From Streptomyces scopuliridis RB72 (GTDB taxonomy: Bacteria; Actinomycetota; Actinomycetes; Streptomycetales; Streptomycetaceae): 64,000 nt of DNA. The notes beneath the pieces are model-generated. The model did not search any database, was not told the origin of the DNA, and saw only the letters and a program-made list of their open reading frames with translations. Position 1 is the stretch's first letter, and every line of letters starts with the position of its first letter. Positions 28,483-37,641 of this stretch are shown here, piece after piece. The stretch spans positions 1 through 64,000 of the forward strand of contig NZ_JOEI01000009.1 of NCBI RefSeq assembly GCF_000718095.1, read 5' to 3'. The position numbers were made by a program, and so were the translations under genes.

Positions 28483-29733
28483 CTAGCCGCGCGCCTCACT
28501 CGTTGCCCCGCTCATCCGGCGCGTGCGCCGCCGCGCGTCCCGTAGGGCCACCGCGGCGCCCGCGATCGCCGCGACCAGGACTCCGCCGCCCACGACCACG
28601 TAGGTCGCCAGACGGGCGTTGCGCTCCTCCGCCGTCTCTCCCAGGTGGAGTTGGGCCGGAGTGGGTGCTTCCGCGTTGTCGATGCCCTCGTGGGCGACCG
28701 GCTTCTCGATCGGCTTGTCGTCCTCCGTCAGAGCCCGCACCGGGTCGACGACTCCCCAGCCCACCAGCCTGTCATGGCCGGCGATCGACCGTTCCGCGGT
28801 CTGCTGGATCTGCGCGACTATCTGCTTCCGCGTCCAGTCCTTGTGCTTGCTCTTGATGAGAGCGGCGACGCCGGCGACGTAGGGGGCGGAGAAGCTGGTG
28901 CCGTTGTCGGCACAGTGGCCGCCGCCGGGGACTGTGGAGACCATGTCGACGCCGGGGGCCGCCACGCCGACGAACTCCCCGGACTGGGAGAAGGCCGCGC
29001 GTTCGTTGTTGCGGTCGGAGGAGGCCACGGCCAGAACACCGTTGTACGACGCCGGATAGGTCTCCTTGACGTTGCCGCCCAGACCGTCGTTGCCGGCCGA
29101 GGCGACGATGACGATCTCCTTGGCAAGAGCACGGTCCACCGCCTGCTGGAGCAGCTCCGTGGGTTTGACGGCGTCGGCCGTGTCCTGGGAGATGTTGATG
29201 ACGTCGGCTTCCTCGTCGACGGCGTGGTTGATCGCGCGGGCGAGGGTCACGGCAGTGCCGTTCCCGTCGGCGTCGTTCTGCTGGAGAGGAATGATCGTGG
29301 CGTCAGGAGCGAGGCCGACGAAACCGGTGCCCGTGGTGGGGCGGGCCGCGATGATCCCGGCGACCTTGGTGCCGTGGCCCACCGTGTCCGTGGTGCCGTC
29401 CTCCTTGCCCCGCTCAAGTTTGTTGCCGTTGTCGTCCTTGAGGTCCTTGTCCATGAAGTTCTTGCCGCTGCCGACGTCGACCGCGTCCTTCAGCTGCGGG
29501 TTCTTGATGTCGACGCCCGTGTCGATGACCGCGACCCGCACCCCCTTGCCCCGGGACTGGGCCCACAACTCGTCGAGCTGAACGCGCTGGAGCGACCAGG
29601 GCCTGCCCTCGTACTTCTTCCCCGGGTAGGTGCACTGGTCGGAATCCGCGGCGGCCGGGGACGCGGGCAGGCCGATCAGCGCGACCGTGGTGGCGGCCGA
29701 GACCGCGAGGACGCGTCGGTATGTGTGTGGCAT
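28483..29733 (-). CDS. mycP: Mycosin-type membrane-anchored subtilisin protease (second copy)
   Basis: An S8 protease of 416 residues. The signal peptide ends near SPAAAD (about 30). The catalytic residues are Asp71 (VAVIDTG), His120 (VGHGTK) and Ser280 (GTSFSAP), with oxyanion Asn215. A C-terminal transmembrane helix (TYVVVGGGVLVAAIAGAAVA) is followed by a basic tail. Two cysteines (34 and 274) could form the known mycosin disulfide. The ATG at 29733 starts 8 bp after the eccB stop codon, so it is in the eccB operon. This copy is closer to the standard mycosin next to EccB than the one at 24744. Confidence 0.92.
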   Translation of the reverse strand: MPHTYRRVLAVSAATTVALIGLPASPAAADSDQCTYPGKKYEGRPWSLQRVQLDELWAQSRGKGVRVAVIDTGVDIKNPQLKDAVDVGSGKNFMDKDLKDDNGNKLERGKEDGTTDTVGHGTKVAGIIAARPTTGTGFVGLAPDATIIPLQQNDADGNGTAVTLARAINHAVDEEADVINISQDTADAVKPTELLQQAVDRALAKEIVIVASAGNDGLGGNVKETYPASYNGVLAVASSDRNNERAAFSQSGEFVGVAAPGVDMVSTVPGGGHCADNGTSFSAPYVAGVAALIKSKHKDWTRKQIVAQIQQTAERSIAGHDRLVGWGVVDPVRALTEDDKPIEKPVAHEGIDNAEAPTPAQLHLGETAEERNARLATYVVVGGGVLVAAIAGAAVALRDARRRTRRMSGATSEARG

Positions 29734-29741
29734 GGTCACCC

Positions 29742-31268
29742 TCACGAGCCCTGCGGCTGGCGGGCAGCCCCCGTCGACAGACGCGGCCCGGTCGGCAGGA
29801 ACGCCGACCACGCGGCGGGGATCGGCGCCGGATCGACGTCCTTGTACCCGAGCCGGTTCTGGGCCTGCTGTGCTTCCTCCTGCTGCGACTGCTTCTGCTC
29901 GTCCGAGCCGGACGAGCCGATACCGGAGTCGTCCGTCGCGCTGTCGCCGTTCGACTGCATCGCGTACCGCAGTCCGGTGTCCGTGACCAGGAACACGAAG
30001 CCCGAGTCGGTCCTTGAGCCCTTGAACTGGCGGAAGAGCTGTCCGGATCCCGGGGTGACATAGCCGCTGCTCGACCCGGTCGGCAGCGTCGCGGGGAAGT
30101 CGGTGCCCGCCCAGGTGCTGAGCGTGGTGGCGCCGTTGTCCTCGTCCACCTCGCGCAGCACATTGCACACGGTGTTACGGCTGTCCTCGGCGGTGCTCGC
30201 CGAGTTGACGGACTTCGGCGCGTTGTCCGGCCAGTCCCGGTCCTGGCCGAACGCCTCGCCCGGCTCGATGGCGGCCGGGCTGACCGGCCGCGCCTTTCCC
30301 GCCTGGCCGACGTCGATCAGATCCTTGCTGCTGAGGAGCAGCTTCGCGGTGAAGTCCGAGACGGGGGCGACCCGGCCCTGCAGGACCAGGTAGTGCTGGA
30401 TCCTGGTGCCGTCGGTGGCGGTGAGGACCATGCCCACCTTGTTGGCCTCGGGCTCCAGTGCACCGGGGGCGCCGGCATCGACGCCAGGGGTGCCGTCGAT
30501 CTCCGGGAACGTGATCCGGTCCCCCTTGTGCAGCGTGTCCAGCCAGCCGGCCGACACCCGCTGGGGCTTGGTTCCCAGACCCACCAGCTGGCGCAGCAGC
30601 AGCTCGTCCTTCTCCACCTCGTACGCCTTGCCCTCGGCGTCCACGACGTAGCGCGTCCGGTCCGGCCCCTCCACGTACAGCAGCTCACCGCCGCGCAGTT
30701 GGCCGCCGCCCTCTGTCTTCTTCTGCTCGCGTTCGGCGAGGACGAAGGACGCCTTCTGGATGGCCCTGCCGCCTTCGCCGGGCCGCTCGCAGACCGCCCA
30801 GCGCTTGGTGGCCCCGGCCTCCTTGGCGTCGGGCAGCCGGTCGGGGGCGTAGGGAATGCCGAGGGTGGCGCCGTGCGGGATCTTGCCGTTGTCGAGCACC
30901 GACTCGTCGACGTTGATGACCTTGACCTTGTCCGGGTCGAGGAGGAGTTTGGCGGAGGACATGTTCAGAACGGGGTGGAGCTGAATCTTGCCGGCGGTGT
31001 CCAGCACCACATAGCGAGTGGTGGACTTGCTGGCGATGATGACGTTCTCCTTGGGGGTGTCCCATCCCTTCGGCGCCACGGGTTTGAACATCCCCCAGGC
31101 GCCGAACACCGCGAGAACCACCACACCGACGATCGCGCCGGGCACCACCGCACGAAGCGGTCGGGGCGCGCCCTCCTCCGAGCCGGTCGGGCTCGGCTGT
31201 ACGAACTGCGCGATCAGCCTTCGCTTCGCGAAGGTGTAGGCGTTGAGTTCGTCCCGTCGTGATGCCAT
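29742..31268 (-). CDS. eccB: Type VII secretion protein EccB
   Basis: ESX membrane-complex protein of 508 residues. A short cytoplasmic N-terminus (MASRRDELNAYTFAKRRL, typical of EccB) and a single transmembrane helix (about 40-61) are followed by a large extracytoplasmic domain of internal repeats. A Gln/Ser/Asp-rich region precedes the end. The ATG at 31268 gives the family N-terminus; longer reading upstream has no support. It is followed by a mycosin gene and is divergent from eccE across a 183-bp promoter region. Confidence 0.92.
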   Translation of the reverse strand: MASRRDELNAYTFAKRRLIAQFVQPSPTGSEEGAPRPLRAVVPGAIVGVVVLAVFGAWGMFKPVAPKGWDTPKENVIIASKSTTRYVVLDTAGKIQLHPVLNMSSAKLLLDPDKVKVINVDESVLDNGKIPHGATLGIPYAPDRLPDAKEAGATKRWAVCERPGEGGRAIQKASFVLAEREQKKTEGGGQLRGGELLYVEGPDRTRYVVDAEGKAYEVEKDELLLRQLVGLGTKPQRVSAGWLDTLHKGDRITFPEIDGTPGVDAGAPGALEPEANKVGMVLTATDGTRIQHYLVLQGRVAPVSDFTAKLLLSSKDLIDVGQAGKARPVSPAAIEPGEAFGQDRDWPDNAPKSVNSASTAEDSRNTVCNVLREVDEDNGATTLSTWAGTDFPATLPTGSSSGYVTPGSGQLFRQFKGSRTDSGFVFLVTDTGLRYAMQSNGDSATDDSGIGSSGSDEQKQSQQEEAQQAQNRLGYKDVDPAPIPAAWSAFLPTGPRLSTGAARQPQGS

Positions 31269-31451
31269 CTGTCCGCTGTCCCTCTCCCCCACCGGGCGAC
31301 CAGGCTCCCACACTCGCCGAGCGGGCCTGCTGTCGTACCAGCCCCCTACTATGCATGCTGGCGCTTCCGTCGCACTGCTCAGGTAGGGTGATCGGCCGGT
31401 CAACGCCCGTGGGAAAATTGGTAATTACGGACACGAGGGGGCAACGCGGCG

Positions 31452-32798
31452 ATGGGTACGGCGACGCGCGAGCGCAATGGGCGGACCACCGGACAACCCC
31501 CTGACCAGTCCCGGAACAATTCCCGACGGCAACGCAGCAACGCACGGCCGGTGACACCTCCGTCGGCCGTCCCCGCGGCCACCACTCCGCGCGCCCTGTC
31601 GCGCACCAGCCGCGTCGGCCCCTTCCAGCTGCGTCAACTGGTGCTGGTCGAGGCGGCGGCCGCGCTGGCCCTGATCGGCGGAGCGCTCGGCGGGCTCTGG
31701 ATGGTGCCCACGCTCGTCGTCGCCGCCGCGCTGGTGCTGTTCGCCGTGATACGCCGCCGCGGTCACGCCGTACAGGACTGGGTGTCCACCGCCCTCGCCC
31801 TCCGCTCCCGCAGACGGGCCGCGGAGCCCTGCGCCTGGGAGGTCGACCCGTCGCTGGTCCCGGTCGTGGAGAGCGTGCCGGGATTCCGTCCGTTCACCTA
31901 CGTCGACCGGGACCGCCGTACCGTCGGCATGCTCGGTGACGGCACGTTCCTCACGGCGGTGGTACGGGTCGAGGCGAGCAGCGACGCGCTGCGCCCGGTG
32001 TTCGGCGCGCGGGCGCTCCCGCTCTCGCTCCTGGGCGATGCCCTTGAGGTCGACGACATCATGCTGGAGTCGGTGCAGTTGGTGCAGCAGGTGCGGGCCG
32101 CGCCCGCGCCGCACCTTCCCGAGCAGTCGGTGGCCCGGCTCTCGTACGCCCCGCTCCAGGAGCTGACCGGAGCGCCCGCGCTGCGGCTCACCTGGGTCGC
32201 GGTGAAGCTGGATCCGGAGCTGTGCCGGGAGGCGGTCGAGGCGCGTGGCGGCGGCATCGAGGGCGCCCAGCGCTGTCTGGTGCGGGTGGCGGACCATGTG
32301 GCGAGCCGTATCACCGGCGCGGGTTTCCGCGCGGTGGTGCTGGACCAGGACGAGCTGAACTCCACCATGGCGACGTCGGCGTGCGCGAGTCCGGCGCTGT
32401 CCGCCCGCACGGGCCGGCCGGAGGCCGCGCCCCGTCGGCGTACGGCCGAGACGCCGCGTGTGTGGCGGTGTGACAACCGCTGGCACACCACCTACGCGGT
32501 GGGCCGCTGGCCCGAGTTGGGGCGGGCCGCGACCCCGCTCCCCAAGCTGGCGGCGCTGCTCACGGCGGCGCCGGCGTACGCGACGACCTTCAGCCTCACC
32601 CTGCGGCCCGGCCCGCACCGGGGTTCGATGACCATGTCCGGTCATGTGCGGATCACCGGCGGCACCGACACCGGACTGGTGCGGGTACGGCGGTCGTTGG
32701 AGCAGGCGGCGCGGTCGGCGAAGGTCGGTCTCGTACGGCTGGACCGAGAACAGCTGCCCGGCGTTCTCGCGACGCTGCCCCTGGGAGGTGCGCGATGA
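31452..32798 (+). CDS. eccE: Type VII secretion protein EccE
   Basis: ESX membrane-complex component of 448 residues. A Pro/Thr/Arg-rich N-terminus (about 1-55) is followed by two adjacent transmembrane helices (about 62-82 and 84-100). The soluble domain contains the block FRPFTYVDRDRRTVGMLGDG, which is conserved in EccE proteins. The start ATG lies after GAGGGGGC at rather long spacing. Its stop overlaps the next start (ATGA). Together with eccB, eccC, eccD and mycP, this completes the known core ESX set. Confidence 0.85.
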   Translation: MGTATRERNGRTTGQPPDQSRNNSRRQRSNARPVTPPSAVPAATTPRALSRTSRVGPFQLRQLVLVEAAAALALIGGALGGLWMVPTLVVAAALVLFAVIRRRGHAVQDWVSTALALRSRRRAAEPCAWEVDPSLVPVVESVPGFRPFTYVDRDRRTVGMLGDGTFLTAVVRVEASSDALRPVFGARALPLSLLGDALEVDDIMLESVQLVQQVRAAPAPHLPEQSVARLSYAPLQELTGAPALRLTWVAVKLDPELCREAVEARGGGIEGAQRCLVRVADHVASRITGAGFRAVVLDQDELNSTMATSACASPALSARTGRPEAAPRRRTAETPRVWRCDNRWHTTYAVGRWPELGRAATPLPKLAALLTAAPAYATTFSLTLRPGPHRGSMTMSGHVRITGGTDTGLVRVRRSLEQAARSAKVGLVRLDREQLPGVLATLPLGGAR

Positions 32799-33514
32799 CC
32801 GCCGCGAGCGGGACGGCGCGTGGACTGCGGGGGCTGCGCGGCCCCCGCCACGCGGGACACACGCTGGCCATCGAGGATCTGCGCGCGCTGTCGCTGCCCG
32901 TCGGGGACGACGGAGTGGTGATCGGTGATGACGCGGAGGGGCGCCCCCAGTTGGTGGGGTTCCACCGTTCGACGCCGTACGACGTGCTGCTGATCGGCGG
33001 TCTGTGGACGGCCCAGGTGCTGGCGCTGCGCGCGGCGGGCACGGGCGCGCGGGTGGCGGTCGAGACCGGGCGCGCCCAGGCGTGGACCCGGCTGGCGCAG
33101 GCCGCCGGCGCGGGACTTGACTGCATCACACTGCACGAGGTCGGTCGCGTCCCGCCGATGGGAGCGACGGTGGGCAGCCCGGTCGTGGTGATCCGGGACT
33201 GCGGCATGCGGCCGCCGCGCGGGCGCGTCGTGTCGTCCCCGTGGCAGTCGGTGCTGACCCTTCTGCCGTATCTGAGCCCGGTCGCCCCCCGGTTGATGCG
33301 GGCGGCCACGCTGGTGGGTGTCCAGCGGGTGTCGCCGCAGGAGGCCGAGCAGATCGGCAGGATCCTGGGGCTGTCCCGGGTCGAGTGCGAGGCCCTGCCC
33401 ACACTCGCGGACGGTGTGACGCTCTGGTGCGCCGGGCGTGAGCGCCACTGGGTGATGACGGGCGCCACGGACGCCGAGACCGGACTGCTGGGTGTCGCGC
33501 GCCGGATGGACTGA
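32795..33514 (+). CDS. Conserved protein coupled to eccE, unknown function
   Basis: A 239-residue protein without signal peptide or membrane helix. Its ATG overlaps the eccE stop (ATGA), so it is translated with EccE. The pattern of alternating strands and helices (LLIGGLWTAQVLALRAA, GARVAVETGRAQAW, SPVVVIRDCGM) suggests an alpha/beta fold. No known domain or catalytic motif is recognised. It probably acts in the cytoplasm with the secretion machine. Confidence 0.8.
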   Translation: MTAASGTARGLRGLRGPRHAGHTLAIEDLRALSLPVGDDGVVIGDDAEGRPQLVGFHRSTPYDVLLIGGLWTAQVLALRAAGTGARVAVETGRAQAWTRLAQAAGAGLDCITLHEVGRVPPMGATVGSPVVVIRDCGMRPPRGRVVSSPWQSVLTLLPYLSPVAPRLMRAATLVGVQRVSPQEAEQIGRILGLSRVECEALPTLADGVTLWCAGRERHWVMTGATDAETGLLGVARRMD

Positions 33515-33663
33515 TTCCGTCGGCGGATTCGGCACCGCATCTTCACGTCGTGTGCGCACTGCGCGAACAGGCGTCGAACTTACCGGAGCGCCCAACCGGC
33601 TTGAGGGGGCTGTCCTAAGATGTCCGAAGTGACGTCGGCCGTTACCGAAGGGAAGCTTGACTG

Positions 33664-33897
33664 ATGGGGAGCGCACAGGAGAAGGAAGAGCTGTACGCCC
33701 TCGACATCTCGGGTGTCGAGTGGATCGGCGCCCCCGGCACGAGCGCGGACGAGGAACGGGTCGAGATCGCCTATCTGCCCGAGGGGGCCGTCGCGATGCG
33801 GTCGTCCATCGATCCGGACACCGTGCTGCGCTACACCGAGGCGGAGTGGCGGGCGTTCGTACTCGGCGCGCGTGACGGCGAGTTCGATCTGCGCTGA
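33664..33897 (+). CDS. DUF397/BldB-family small protein
   Basis: A 77-residue acidic protein starting 2 bp after AAGGGAAGC...TGA, behind AAGGGAAG. The C-terminal half (GAVAMRSSIDPDTVLRYTEA and WRAFVLGARDGEFDL) is the DUF397 pattern, the family that includes the developmental protein BldB. In S. coelicolor, bldB lies inside the equivalent ESX locus. The N-terminal half (EELYALDISGVEWIGAPG) differs from the W-x-x-S-S-Y-S type of ordinary DUF397 proteins. It may be the bldB orthologue, but I cannot confirm this without alignment. It ends at the hairpin at 33942. Confidence 0.8.
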   Translation: MGSAQEKEELYALDISGVEWIGAPGTSADEERVEIAYLPEGAVAMRSSIDPDTVLRYTEAEWRAFVLGARDGEFDLR

Positions 33898-33941
33898 GGC
33901 CGCGGAAGCCGCGGAGGCGGCCCGGGACACAGGACGGATAT

Positions 33942-33977
33942 GTAGGGGGCACGCTTCGGACGGAGCGCGCCCCCTAC
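33942..33977 (+). terminator. Terminator after the DUF397/BldB-type gene
   Basis: A 14-bp stem with one mismatch (33942-33955 with 33964-33977) and an 8-nt loop lies 45 bp past the stop codon. Confidence 0.75.
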
Positions 33978-34417
33978 GCGTGCCGGAGGCGCGTTCCGGA
34001 TTCGAGTCGCACCGGGGCGCGGGACATCGACACCGAGACCGGATTGTTGGGCAGCGCACACGGGAGGGCCGCTACCCGCCCATGGACCGTCGGTGCGCCC
34101 GGCCGGTGTGGGTTTCGCCGGGATCTCGTACAGAGATATACGGATTTGACCACTCGTCCCGTTCACTCTCCGCCCTGGATTGTTCACTTGAGGGCAGCTG
34201 GAGTGCGGTACGTGTTGTACGGGACGGCCGTTGACGGACCGGTCCGGCCTGACGTGTCGACGCCGTTGACGATTAGGGTAGGTGTGGGCGCGGCAGCGTT
34301 GAACTTGTGGACAGGCCGACCGCGTCGTAAGGGGAAGAGCCGGGCGGACCGGACGTACAGATTCGGTCGCCCCCACCCACCACGGCACAAGGGTGCTCGA
34401 CCACACCAGGAGGCAAA
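33978..34417 (+). promoter_or_regulatory. Upstream region of the ParA-like gene (440 bp)
   Basis: No gene is supported between the terminator at 33942-33977 and the start at 34418. A possible promoter is CTGACG (34249-34254), 19 bp, then TAGGGT (34274-34279). TTGACG also occurs at 34231-34236. The ribosome site of the ParA-like gene (AGGAGG) ends the region. The remainder shows nothing I can identify. Confidence 0.35.
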
Positions 34418-37400
34418 GTGAAGGGCGATCGGGACGAGATCCGCGGAGGCTGGAACCGGCCTGCCGCGGACGATCAGTCCGACGCGGAGCCCGAGATGAC
34501 GGGTGAGTTCACCATCGACTACACCCCGCCGGCCTGGTACACGCAGAACGCGCCGGGGGACACGTCCGGTGGTGGCGCGGCGAGCACACCGCCACCCGCG
34601 TCGTTCACGACCCCTCCCCCGCCGCCCGACGGCGCGCCCGTCGCCGTACCGGGGCTGCCCGCGGGCAGTGGCTTCGAACCCAACTGGGCACCGGCGCAGC
34701 AGCCGGCGCCCCCGACGCAGACCCCCGTCCAGATGCCGCCGCCCGAGCCCGCACCGGTGCCTGCTCCGGCCGCGGCCCCGGCCCCGGCCGCTCCCCCGGC
34801 CCAGGACCCGGCTTCGGCTTCGGTTGCGGACCCCGCTCCCGCCGCGCCGGAGCCGTTCGGTGGCGGTGATATCGAGAGCGGCTCGACCATGCGGTTCTCC
34901 CCGGCGTCTCTCAAGCGGGAGATCGCCGAGCAGGAGGCGGCGAAGAACAGGGCTACGGAGAGCACCGAATCCGGAGCCCCCGAGGGACCGGACGCCGCAG
35001 AGGCCGTACGCGTGAGCGAGTCCGAGACCAAGCCCGAGGCCGACTCCACGTCCGCGGTGGTTGCCGACGGTACGGGGGAAGCCGAGGCGCCGGATGTACC
35101 GAAGCCGGCGGCCGATCCGGTCGCGGCGGCCGAGGCTCCGCCGGAGCCCGAGGTTCCGGACGAGGCCGAAGGCTCCCGCGAGCGTGCGGACCATGAGCAC
35201 CACGAGGACGACGAACGCGACGTCGGCGAGACCACCGACGCCGACGAACCGGCCGCCCCCGCGCCCGTGGACGCGATCATGGACGCCGTTCCCCCGGCCG
35301 CCGCACCCGCGGACGAGCCCCAGGACGCTCCCCCGGCCCCCGCGCCGGCCCAGCCCTGGGCCCCTCAGCCGGCCGCCGCCCAGAGCCCCGGACTGCCTCC
35401 GCTGCCGCCCGCGTACCAGCCCGCCGCGCCGACGGCCGCGCCGCAGTGGCCCGTCCAGGCCCCGGCACAGGCACAACCGCAGCCCGAGTCCCAGCCGCAG
35501 AGCCCCGCGCAGGCTCCGAACGCCTGGCCCGGACAGCCGCCCCAGAGCGGGTACGGCTTCCCCCACCAGGCCCAGCCCGGCCAGCCGCCGCAGCCCACAC
35601 AGCAGGGGCACCCCGGCCAGCCCGGACACGCCGCCCCCGCCGCGTTGCCGCCCGCCGTACCCGGCCCCGACGCCCCCGTCCCACCGGCCGGTTACGGCTT
35701 CCCGCACCAACAGGGGCAGCCGGGCCCGTACCAGCCGGCCCCGCAAGGCGGTTACGGCTTCCCCCAGCAGGGAGCGCCGGGCGGCTACGGCTTCCCTCAG
35801 CCAGGACAGCCGGGCCAACCGGGACTCCCCGGCCAGCAGGCGCACCCCGGTCAGCCGGGCCCCGGCGCTCCCGCCCCGCTGCCTCCGCAGGCGTCCCATC
35901 TGCCCGTACCCGCCGCCCCCAACCTCCCTGCCCAGCAGGCCCAGCAGCCCCCGCACGCCCCTCAGCCCCATCAGGCCCAGCCGCAGCCCCAGCCGCACCA
36001 GCAGCCCGCGCCCGGGGCCCCTCCGGTGGATCCCCGTACCGGCGCCGCCTGGCCCTCCGCCGTCTCGCACGACCACCGCGAGCGGTCCGTGCCCGGTGCT
36101 CCGCTCGGCTATACCGCCGCCGTGGAGCTCTCCTCCGACCGGCTGCTGCGCAACAACAAGCCGAAGGCCAAGAGCAGTCGCAACCCGTCCGGCGGTTCGC
36201 GCTTCAAGATCGGCGGGAAGGCCGCGGAGGCGGAGCGGCTGCGCAAGCTCGAACTGATCCGTACGCCGGTGCTCTCCTGCTACCGGATCGCGGTCATCAG
36301 TCTCAAGGGCGGTGTCGGCAAGACCACGACGACCACCGCGCTGGGCTCCACCCTGGCCACCGAGCGGCAGGACAAGATCCTGGCGATCGACGCCAACCCG
36401 GACGCCGGCACGCTCGGCCGCCGCGTACGGCGTGAGACGGGCGCGACCATCCGTGACCTGGTCCAGGCGATCCCGCATCTGCACAGCTATATGGACATCC
36501 GCAGGTTCACCTCGCAGGCGTCCTCCGGTCTGGAGATCATCGCCAACGACGTCGACCCGGCCGTCTCCACGGCGTTCAACGACGAGGACTACCGGCGCGC
36601 GATCGAGGTCCTGGGCAAGCAGTACCCGATCATCCTCACGGACTCGGGCACCGGTCTGCTCTACAGCGCGATGCGCGGGGTGCTGGACCTGGCCGACCAG
36701 CTGATCATCATCTCGACCCCGTCCGTCGACGGCGCGAGCAGCGCGTCGACCACGCTCGACTGGCTGTCCGCGCACGGCTACGCCGAACTGGTGCAGCGCT
36801 CCCTCACGGTGATCTCGGGGGTTCGCGAGACCGGCAAGATGATCAAGGTCGATGACATCGTGCAGCACTTCGAGACCCGCTGCCGCGGGGTGATCGTGGT
36901 GCCCTTCGACGAGCATCTGGCGGCCGGTGCCGAGGTGGACCTCGACATGATGCGCCCCAAGACGCGTGAGGCGTACTTCAATCTCTCCGCGATGGTCGCG
37001 GAGGACTTCGTACGCGCCCAGCAGGCGCAGGGGCTGTGGACCGCGGACGGCCAGCCGCCGCCGCACCTCGCGCCGCCGATGCCGGGACCCGGCCAGCAGC
37101 CGATGCAGGGTCAGCCCCTGTACGGCCAGCCGGTGCAGGGCCAGCCGTACGCGCCCCAGCAGCATCCCCAGCACTACCCGCAGCAGCAGCCGCAACCGCA
37201 CCACCCGCAGCATCAGCCGCCGTACCCCTATCCGCCCCAGCAGCAGGCGGGACCCTACCCGGGACCTGCTGTCCAGCAGGGCTGGCAGCAACAGCCGCCG
37301 TCCCCCGCCGGTCAGCAGCCCGGTCATCCCGGTCAGCCGGGCCAGCCGCACCAGCCCGGTCAGCCGGACTTGCAGGGGCCCGTCCCGCCCGGTGGCCGGC

Positions 37401-37444
37401 CGCAGCAGCAGCCCCCACAGGCACCGCCAGCGCCTCAGCAGTAA
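34418..37444 (+). CDS. ParA/MinD-like ATPase with long Pro/Gln-rich flanks (ESX-associated)
   Basis: A 1008-residue cytoplasmic protein. Residues 1 to ~570 are low complexity, rich in Pro, Ala, Gln, Glu and Gly, with several GYGFP-type repeats (such as GYGFPHQ and GYGFPQQ) at about 425-465. A ParA/MinD ATPase domain follows (about 620-870). The deviant Walker A is KGGVGKTT at 630-637, and [10 protein letters not shown] and ILTDSGTGL are the switch regions. The last ~130 residues are again Pro/Gln-rich. The start GTG is behind AGGAGG. ParA-like proteins with such tails accompany Streptomyces and mycobacterial ESX loci (EspI type). It ends at the terminator at 37467. Confidence 0.88.
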   Translation: MKGDRDEIRGGWNRPAADDQSDAEPEMTGEFTIDYTPPAWYTQNAPGDTSGGGAASTPPPASFTTPPPPPDGAPVAVPGLPAGSGFEPNWAPAQQPAPPTQTPVQMPPPEPAPVPAPAAAPAPAAPPAQDPASASVADPAPAAPEPFGGGDIESGSTMRFSPASLKREIAEQEAAKNRATESTESGAPEGPDAAEAVRVSESETKPEADSTSAVVADGTGEAEAPDVPKPAADPVAAAEAPPEPEVPDEAEGSRERADHEHHEDDERDVGETTDADEPAAPAPVDAIMDAVPPAAAPADEPQDAPPAPAPAQPWAPQPAAAQSPGLPPLPPAYQPAAPTAAPQWPVQAPAQAQPQPESQPQSPAQAPNAWPGQPPQSGYGFPHQAQPGQPPQPTQQGHPGQPGHAAPAALPPAVPGPDAPVPPAGYGFPHQQGQPGPYQPAPQGGYGFPQQGAPGGYGFPQPGQPGQPGLPGQQAHPGQPGPGAPAPLPPQASHLPVPAAPNLPAQQAQQPPHAPQPHQAQPQPQPHQQPAPGAPPVDPRTGAAWPSAVSHDHRERSVPGAPLGYTAAVELSSDRLLRNNKPKAKSSRNPSGGSRFKIGGKAAEAERLRKLELIRTPVLSCYRIAVISLKGGVGKTTTTTALGSTLATERQDKILAIDANPDAGTLGRRVRRETGATIRDLVQAIPHLHSYMDIRRFTSQASSGLEIIANDVDPAVSTAFNDEDYRRAIEVLGKQYPIILTDSGTGLLYSAMRGVLDLADQLIIISTPSVDGASSASTTLDWLSAHGYAELVQRSLTVISGVRETGKMIKVDDIVQHFETRCRGVIVVPFDEHLAAGAEVDLDMMRPKTREAYFNLSAMVAEDFVRAQQAQGLWTADGQPPPHLAPPMPGPGQQPMQGQPLYGQPVQGQPYAPQQHPQHYPQQQPQPHHPQHQPPYPYPPQQQAGPYPGPAVQQGWQQQPPSPAGQQPGHPGQPGQPHQPGQPDLQGPVPPGGRPQQQPPQAPPAPQQ

Positions 37445-37466
37445 GGCATCAGAGGTAGAGACCAAT

Positions 37467-37500
37467 GAGGGGCCACACCGTCTTCACGGTGCGGCCCCTC
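37467..37500 (+). terminator. Terminator after the ParA-like gene
   Basis: An 8-bp plus 5-bp stem with one internal mismatch (37467-37480 with 37487-37500) and a 6-nt loop lies 22 bp past the stop codon. It marks the right border of the ESX locus. Confidence 0.85.
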
Positions 37501-37641
37501 GCCGTATTCCCGCAGACCACACGGGGTATGGGCGGCCGTTGACTCAGCCGGACGGGCGCTGATAAACCTTCGCTTCACCAGTTGGCGATTCAGCAGCAAC
37601 CCGGCTTCTCCGTGCGAGTGATAACACGAGGTCACCGTCCC

